From Stenopsyche tienmushanensis (Eukaryota; Arthropoda; Insecta; Trichoptera; Stenopsychidae): 64,000 nucleotides of DNA. The stretch covers positions 930,001-994,000 of the forward strand of contig WACJ01000081.1 in NCBI GenBank assembly GCA_008973525.1. The letters run 5' to 3'. This document shows positions 57,261-64,000 of the stretch, in pieces (positions within the stretch are counted from its first letter, which is position 1; each line of letters begins with the position of its first letter). The notes beneath the pieces are model-generated. The model saw only the letters and a list, made by a program, of their open reading frames with translations, did no database searches and was not told the origin of the DNA. The translations under genes and the position numbers were made by a program.

Positions 57261-58689
57261 AGTCTTATTTTATCAGAAACACTAATTCTTTCAAAAATAA
57301 TTTTGAATTAAAAGTTCACTTGATTCGTAAACATCTAAACTGCAGACTCGGAAAGACACAAAAATACATTAAAAAATGTATTTTTTGAGCTTTGTATTTT
57401 GTATCAAAGAAGCTTTTTATTACAAATGCACTTTGTAGACAATGTCGTTAATATAAGATGAATGAAAAGAAATGGTGTGCCTTTAAAAGGTAATACATAA
57501 AGATAATATTTTATCACCCCCATGAAAGCTCGCTTGTAAATCAAGTAAAATATATTTTTACCATATTATATATCGAGTCCAAATTTGGTTAATGTTCTTA
57601 TATTTTCGGTCAGTTTTTTGGCTGACCTTACAGCGGATATAATGTGCATGAAAAGTTTTTTGGCCAATTTTATTCTTAACCCAGTTAAATTTCATATATA
57701 TAATATTCGTATAATTCTTATGCAACTGCATTTATGAATTTCGTTTGGACTTCTTACAAAATCTTCTGAGTAAGAATCATTTGAACAAGGCGAACTATTG
57801 GAATGCTATTAGAATACGTATTTCATAATGATTTTTTGATTTTATGCTCAAATGAAATACATCATATTTATTTCACAAATCTGTACACATTTGCGATAAT
57901 CGATACTTTAATAGATAATAATGCTTTATTAAATATAAAAATATTTATGGCTCATACAAGTATGCTTTTTAAAGGTAGATGGCTTTATTCAGTCAAACAA
58001 AGTCGTCTGGCGAGATAAAAGCATTTTTCTCGCTAGCACGAGACTATTTTTTGTACCATCCCTTGTGGATATCAGACATTTTATTACCCGTCTTTTAGAA
58101 TCCAAAAATCATCCCAAATAAGGACAAAACCCTTTTATAATTGTGCAACTGTCGAGATTTTTTAATAATGCATTTCAGTCTGAGAAACTAATAAATCAAT
58201 TTTTAAAAAATGCATCGGCAATTTTAATAACAAGTTTTCAAGCTCAGTTTAAATGCATACGTAATACGCGTGTAGATTTTTTAATAATTATTTATTTGGT
58301 ATACCTACAAAAACACAAGCGTTTCATTGCATTGACACTTTGACGCTCACAGCCGTCAAATTACGTCATGTATATGCATACCGTCTTCAAATGTAATCTG
58401 ACTTTTTTCATTATTTTCCGACATTTAATCAAGCTTTTCACTATGATTTTATATCGAGATACGCTTCATTAAAATTAAGATTATATTATAATATATGCCA
58501 CCGCCCGCATCAATTAGCTCATCCGTGTACACATCATCAATGTTTTTATATAGTAAAATTCAACTACGTTATTATTCTAATTGAATACATTAGATATTTA
58601 TTCTTATTTGCTAGGATAATTAATAAGGTTCCAACGGTATGTTTATGGCGCTTGGCACAAATATAGGATGTACAAATTTATTGTTTCAC
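57261..58689. other. AT-rich non-coding stretch
   Basis: Nothing recognised. Frames 57803-58018 and 58143-58343 have no domain. Confidence 0.5.
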
Positions 58690-59180
58690 CGAACTTGATC
58701 CTATTTATATCCTGCGCCTGACATTTCAATAGGTTAGCTGTTGACACACGGTCTTATATTGAGCTCAAAGAGATGGACTTGTAAATTTACGACTTTTAGC
58801 GGAGCAAACACGCCCCGGTTTCGGCGTCTGCCAGGGCGCAGGTCGCTCGATCACCTTCCGCTTGTTTACTTTTTAGCAAGTGCAACCTTTAAATGGTGTC
58901 GTAAAGATTTTATCGAGTGTATTGACGGCTTGATTCAGTGTCTTTGTTTGTTTTACGAGTATGGGGAGCGTTGACGAGCAGTCACCGTGGCCGAGTGAAA
59001 TTCACGACCCTGTACAAGCCCGTAAAGTTGGTCGAGAAAGCTCCAGGTTTCAATAGAAAGCTTTGCATACAGCCTTCCGCCGCATACCGACTGAATTACT
59101 CGGCTCTCTGCTAAAATAGTGTGTATTTAAGTCCCGAGAAATTGCGGCTTCATAAATTCAAAGCACATCGTAAACAATAA
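58690..59180. other. GC-richer island, possible regulatory element
   Basis: Contains GGTTTCGGCGTCTGCCAGGG, TTTTACGAG (Cdx/Abd-B-like), GGTGTCGTAAAGATTTTATC and, at the right edge, GTAAACAATAAACG (forkhead-like). The frame 58741-58974 (78 codons including the stop, beginning at a TTG) has no recognisable domain. Regulatory function is inference only. Confidence 0.3.
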
Positions 59181-60939
59181 ACGTGCTATACGATGTGGAA
59201 ATGTTGAGGATTTTCGCTGGAAATTTTTCATCGCTTTATTCCCATTTGCTTAAAATATATTTTGCAGTCGGACTTTTCCTTCAACACAGACGCATTATAA
59301 CACTGGCGTTACTCAATTTTATACCTGATGAAAATAGAAGATCGGATGCTTCACTTTATAGCGCATTGAGATCATTTTAGCTTGAAATATGGCAATAAAA
59401 ATCGGTGATGTGTTATTATTTTTTGCACAAATTGTATCCAAATATAGTGTAGAATGTGTAGATAAAGTAATTTTCCGATATTTGGAGTAGTTCGGAAGCT
59501 CCGGCGTTGAATAAGCAAAGGTTTGGAGGTTGATCGAACCTCCATAAGGCAGAGAATCGGACTGCATCTCTTGCACTTAAATTTCTTACTTCAACCCTTT
59601 TAATATAAACGCTTCTCTATTGTTTACAACGAAGAAGCCATTATATTTTCTAAACTCATTTCTTGTTTCGAATACAACAGTTAGTTAAGTCTTAATTGAG
59701 CATAAAAAATCACTAAATTTCACAGTTTAGCCATTCTTCAATACGCAAATTTCAAATAATTGAACGAGTTTATGAAGATTTATCACGAGATAAACTGTTG
59801 ATAATCTTGATGACATGATTGATGACAAAAATGTACCTTTCAATATAATTTAATAATCCAAGCATAAAAACTAGTTCATACTTTATGGATTAAAATGCCA
59901 TTTGACCCATAATCATAGAAAAATATTATTCTCTATGTAACATAATGTTCAAGTGGAGGTGTGCCACGAAGCGACGTGAAATGTGATATTATATCATCAA
60001 TACATACAGCTGCGCAACAAAATGGTAGTTATAGACACCAAATATAAAATAGAACTATCAATCAATATGATATGGTTGAAAATAAAAATATTTAAGCTAA
60101 GGAAATAATAAATTAGTGAGTATAAACGAAAATCCTGCATTAAATGAATCAAACATATGAGCTATGAATGCAATCATTATATCAGACAAATATTTACAAA
60201 GTTGTGTTCGCATCTATTAATGCAAATTTGACTTATCCACGACTATCTAGTTAATTAATTTCGAGGAGTGCAAATAAAAGTATTGAAGCACAGTAGAATA
60301 TAAACTACGGATGGAGAAAAATAATAGATAGATCTACGACAAAATTTCAACAGGAAGTCTTAAAAAGAAGTATTAAATTTATTGATTAGTCTTTTATTCA
60401 TGTTTATGTTCGAATAAAAACGTCTCTTTAATAATTTTGAAGATTTTCAAGCGTAAATCATCAACATCTTAGCTGTAAAAATGTTCAGTTCTTGCTACGG
60501 CGAACATAAACAAAGTAATGCAAAATCAAATCATAAAGTTTGCCATAAAAATACCTCTAAATTTTAAAGCAATGATCCATTTTACGCCATTGGAAATAAA
60601 ATCGGATGCAAATCGGAAAAGATACGGGTCTCAAAACTGATATATTTGATGCTTAAATGGTTTTATTGTGCAAGGTTTATATGTAGTAAAATGCATCGGG
60701 GCTAATATAATTTGAAATGAAATGTCATTTTGCTGTTATTAAATATTTGTTATGCCAATACACTATTAATCCGATATGTCTATATAATAAAAGGAAAAGG
60801 GATCATATGAAGAATATTTTCTCTTTTTCTTGTATCTATGGTCACGATTCTCTACATGTCACTTACATAGGTGTGGCTTTGCGCCAAAGCATCTTTGTCA
60901 ATCTTTTATTCGCAAAATAGCCAACATTTCTTTCGTTCT
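59181..60939. other. AT-rich non-coding stretch
   Basis: Nothing recognised. Frames 59183-59380, 59319-59576 (minus) and 60717-60920 have no domain. Confidence 0.5.
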
Positions 60940-61265
60940 CGTGTTTGGCTCAGCATGTTCCAACCCCCGCGATACAAAAGAATGAGAGTGTCATCGTGTC
61001 GGCTAACAAGTCCTGCAGCTCTCCCCCAAATGAATATTGACTGCTGCGTCAGGCTGTCTCAATATTGGCCGGAGGGTGCCGTGTTCGCATCTTCTTTTCC
61101 AACCCCCAACCCCATATTGCCTTGGATCACACCCAATCCATGTACGGGCGGTCCAATACTGACGAGGATTCTCCACCTGAAATTGTTTATTTTAGAGAAA
61201 ATCTCTTCTATATTTCTCCACCCTCGCTCCAACCCCCTTATTTACCTCACGGTCTAAAGAGCATC
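60940..61265. other. GC-richer, C-rich island
   Basis: The plus strand is C-rich (CCAACCCCCGCGATAC, CCAACCCCCAACCCCATATT) and contains AATATTGGCCGGAGGG, a word close to one in the island at 26.5 kb. Overlapping plus frames (60871-61257 and 61065-61313) have no recognisable domain. Confidence 0.3.
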
Positions 61266-61918
61266 AAATTATACAAAAACAATTCCGCGCCTGTGATTTA
61301 TTTTTGTATGTAAAAAAGCGACTAATTTATTTTGCAAAATTACATTTCTAGGAACTTTTAATATGATACTTTCTAAATAAAGAATGATTCAACCAAGTAA
61401 TAACCCTAAGAAATGTTTTTCAGAATATAAAATAAATAAGATGTTCTAGATAATGGCAATAAATAATAGATAGATTCAAGTTGTTACTAAATTTTACATC
61501 CATCTATAGTATAAATACATTTTTAACACTAGACTTACGGCACATGTCAATTTAGTGGAATTTGAAATTTATAAATCAAATTACTTAAACTCACATTAGT
61601 ATTTTTTAATATTTTTTTCAAATTATTTATGCAATGATATAAACATTCAGCCAAATTCATGTTCCTTTCAAGCGGATAATCGAAGTCCGGATAATCTAAG
61701 TTCTACTATATGTATAAGTTTTAACGAATGCGTTTAAAATTCCACATACCAGAATGAAGACTATATCTAATTTCTATAATCCTACAAAACATTCACAAAA
61801 ACATGTTAATGATATTCACATTGTAGTCAAAAATCATTATTTAAAAATAGTTTTCAATAGTGTTTTCATTCCAAATCATGACCAGAATATATCCTTTATT
61901 TTTATTGCCACTCTAAGC
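61266..61918. other. AT-rich non-coding stretch
   Basis: Nothing recognised. Confidence 0.5.
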
Positions 61919-61920
61919 TA

Positions 61921-62845
61921 TTAGGTTGTCCCATAAGTTTCTTTCGCAAATGAACACAAATCTAATCATAGCCATGGTAGAAGAAAATCTGCGATACACT
62001 GTTCGCGAAATAGCTAACAAGTTAGAAATTCCACGAACATTCGTCCATAATCATCTGACAAAATTGGGCTACATCAATCGTTCAGATGTGTGGCTTCCTC
62101 ATGAACTGACTGACCCAAATAAACTTCAGCGTATTTCAACATGCGATCTTCTTCTCACACGACATAATAACCAATATTTTTTGAAGAGACTTTTCACTGG
62201 AGATGAAAGTTGGATACTCTATGAGAATATCCAACGTAAACGGTCTTGGACCAAATGTACAGAAGCTTTAACTGTGGCTAAACCTGACCTACATCAAAAA
62301 AAAGTTTTGCTATGCATTTGATGGGATTGGAAGGGGGTTATTTACTATGAGCTTCTTCAGCAAGGTGAAACGATCAATTCAACAGCATATTGTTTCCAAC
62401 TAGACAATCTAAAGGATGCAATTGCCAGTAAACGGCCAGAATTAGCGAACAGACGAGGCGTTGTTTTTCATCATGATAACGCCAGGCTTCATGTGTCTTT
62501 GCTCGTCAGAAAAAAATTATTATCATTTGACTGGGATGTTTTACCTCATCCTCCATACTCTCCAGACATTGACCCTTCAGATTATTATTTATTTCTTTAA
62601 TTGAAAAATTATTTATGTGGTAAAAATTTTAATTATAAAAATAATATAAAAATGTACCCTGATCAATATTTTGCCAACAAACCTGGTAAATTTTGGCAAG
62701 GAGGTATTATGAGGCTTCCGGAAGGATGGAGAAAGGTAATAGAATAGAATGGATCATATATTATTCAATAAATTTTGATGTAATACGAATTATTGTTTAT
62801 TTTTTTCTTAATATGAAAATGAAAGAAACTTATGGGATATCCTAA
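61921..62845 (+). mobile_element. mariner element (lineage 1) with both terminal repeats, internally deleted
   Basis: TA (61919-61920) precedes TTAGGTTGTCCCATAAGTTT. The right end is AAACTTATGGGATATCCTAA followed by TA (62846-62847). The two ends are inverted copies over about 28 bp with a few mismatches, and the TA is duplicated, as expected for mariner. The length of 925 bp compares with about 1.3 kb for a full element. The missing part is the segment just after the 5' end that encodes the N-terminal third of the transposase. Orphan or inverted relatives are at 24912-25405 and 28284-28310. Confidence 0.9.
61950..62770 (+). pseudogene. mariner transposase (lineage 1), N-terminally deleted
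   Basis: One frame from about 61950 to a TGA at 62319-62321 and onward to about 62770. It starts NTNLIIAMVEENLRYTVREI in the second helix-turn-helix, so roughly 75 N-terminal residues are gone. Then come LGYINRSDVWLPHELTDPNK, LFTGDESWILYENIQRKRSW (first Asp), the TGA in place of the first Trp of WWDWKG, RPELANRRGVVFHHDNARLH (second Asp) and LPHPPYSPDIDPSDYYLF (third Asp). A further stop follows at LFL*LKN. The C-terminus reads KFWQGGIMRLPEGWRKVIE. Spacing between the second and third Asp is 34 residues, as in DD34D mariners. All three catalytic Asp codons survive, but stops and the lost N-terminus make it inactive. Confidence 0.9.
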
Positions 62846-62847
62846 TA

Positions 62848-63544
62848 TTTATCGTTGTCGCTTTGTTTTATTCTTTAAACAGCATTAAACAGATACACTT
62901 TTGCTTCGTATAACACTAATATTATACACAATGGTTTTGGTTTAACACGAATTTAAAAAAAAATTAAAAAAATAAAACTAAGACTTTAAATACTGCAAGA
63001 CAAGCAATTTATTATATTGTCAGACATAGGGTGGCAAAAAGAATTTCCAATATACATATTTTATCGAGTAGCTAGAAGCAACAAGGAGCAGAAGGGAGAT
63101 AAAATTTATGGTACTAAAGAGTACATAGTCAAGGTAGCTTAAAAACGAGCAATTGACGAACCCTTGCGTTTTTACAGGATTATATACATAAACCTAAAAT
63201 CCACTCGGCATTTATTATAGTAGTGCAAATGGATGATATTATCGAACTGCTGCTTTGACCTATATGATGGCGTTTAGTCTGGTGATAAATGAGATACATG
63301 CATTCACGAATATGTCTTAAATAAATAAGCAAATTTGCAGTTTTATTTAAATAAAGACGATTTCATTTAAAATTACATAATTGCTTTAAGATTTACGTAA
63401 TAACAAAAACTGAAAAGGAATTATATTAATTATATATGATTTGAAGTTGAAGGCTTCATTGATGATTTATTTAATCATTCAAATATATTTTTATCGTTGC
63501 GTTTTTTCAGTGTTAAAAAGGGCTTTTGAAAATCATCTTTCGTT
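62848..63544. other. AT-rich non-coding stretch
   Basis: Nothing recognised. Confidence 0.5.
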
Positions 63545-63935
63545 TCTGATTCAAGCAATATCACACAATAGATAGGTATCTCTGAACGCCTTCGGACCTT
63601 GAACTGTGAATTTTTCGCCAGAAAGAATCGGTCGATTCATTTTGCATTCCATGTTGCGTCATACGTGTCTTATACATAAATAGCCTTTTCGGCCTTTTGG
63701 AGCCTTTTTTCGCACAAAGTAAAGGTTTGGCGGCGTAATGTGGTGGAAATATATCAAAAACTCAGCACGCCCTGGGCGGCCCAACCAGAAGAAAATTCAA
63801 TTTGCGAACTTCAAATTGTAATAGCTACCTATAAAAATGTTCAAGACCACCTTTTTTTCACTCTGGCGTACGCGAAAAGTTATACAATCGAATGTGTTTA
63901 CACATAAGCTGGACCGTGAAAATCTATAGAGCCAA
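63545..63935. other. GC-richer island at the right edge
   Basis: Contains GCCTTTTCGGCCTTTTGGAG, GGTTTGGCGGCGTAATGTGG and CCCTGGGCGGCCCAACCAG. No open frame spans it. It is similar to the other islands; the remaining bases to 64000 are AT-rich. Confidence 0.3.
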
Positions 63936-64000
63936 AATCGGGGTAGCAATTGTGGTTTATTAATGGGTTTTGGGTGTTCAATGTTTTCAATTATTTTATT

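Noticed and set aside
60871..61313. Two overlapping frames in a C-rich island
   Set aside because: Neither has a domain, they conflict in frame, and Pro/Leu richness follows from the C-rich sequence.

Overview
The window looks like intergenic or long intronic DNA from an arthropod, most probably an insect. It is AT-rich. I found no intact host protein-coding gene, no tRNA, rRNA or other recognised RNA gene, and no CRISPR or bacterial operon structure. The insect assignment rests on the transposon fauna: an R1-clade non-LTR retrotransposon (a clade known mainly from arthropods), Jockey-clade elements, several mariner lineages, piggyBac-type and hAT elements. I cannot name the species.

The recognisable content is a transposon graveyard. 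From left to right: a piggyBac-like element with TTAA on both sides, split by an R1-clade insertion (985-2590); one end of a hAT element on the minus strand (11059-11643) and a second, longer copy in the opposite orientation 7 kb away (18452-19378); a decayed gene of an unnamed transposon-associated family (21615-22200); a mariner broken by an inverted fragment of a second mariner (24807-25945); a GC-rich possible solo LTR, a TTAA-type MITE, a hAT-like end and an isolated mariner end (27340-28310); a Jockey-clade reverse transcriptase relic (38860-40245); a second piggyBac-type end (42209-42605); a second Jockey-type relic (44785-45140); a third mariner lineage (46526-47065); a LINE with 5' UTR and ORF1 but no ORF2 (48640-50165, minus); a fourth mariner lineage (51693-52070); a Mutator-like transposase relic (54985-55640); and an internally deleted mariner with both terminal inverted repeats (61921-62845).

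Between these lie long AT-rich stretches with no coding signal, punctuated by GC-richer islands of about 250-650 bp (near 7.1, 16.2, 26.6, 30.3, 33.7, 41.2, 43.5, 57.1, 58.9, 61.1 and 63.7 kb). The islands have no recognisable coding content. Several combine short palindromes with homeodomain-, Cdx- or Pho-like words, so they are candidates for cis-regulatory elements, but this is inference that needs a cross-species comparison. Most short open frames in the window fit chance in AT-rich DNA.

No gene cooperates with another in the operon sense. What the window records is order of events: R1 into piggyBac, mariner into mariner, and probably a mariner next to or into a hAT end. I did not find a clear new functional system. 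The most unusual items are the unnamed-family relic, the nested structures, the 3'-lacking LINE and the island series.
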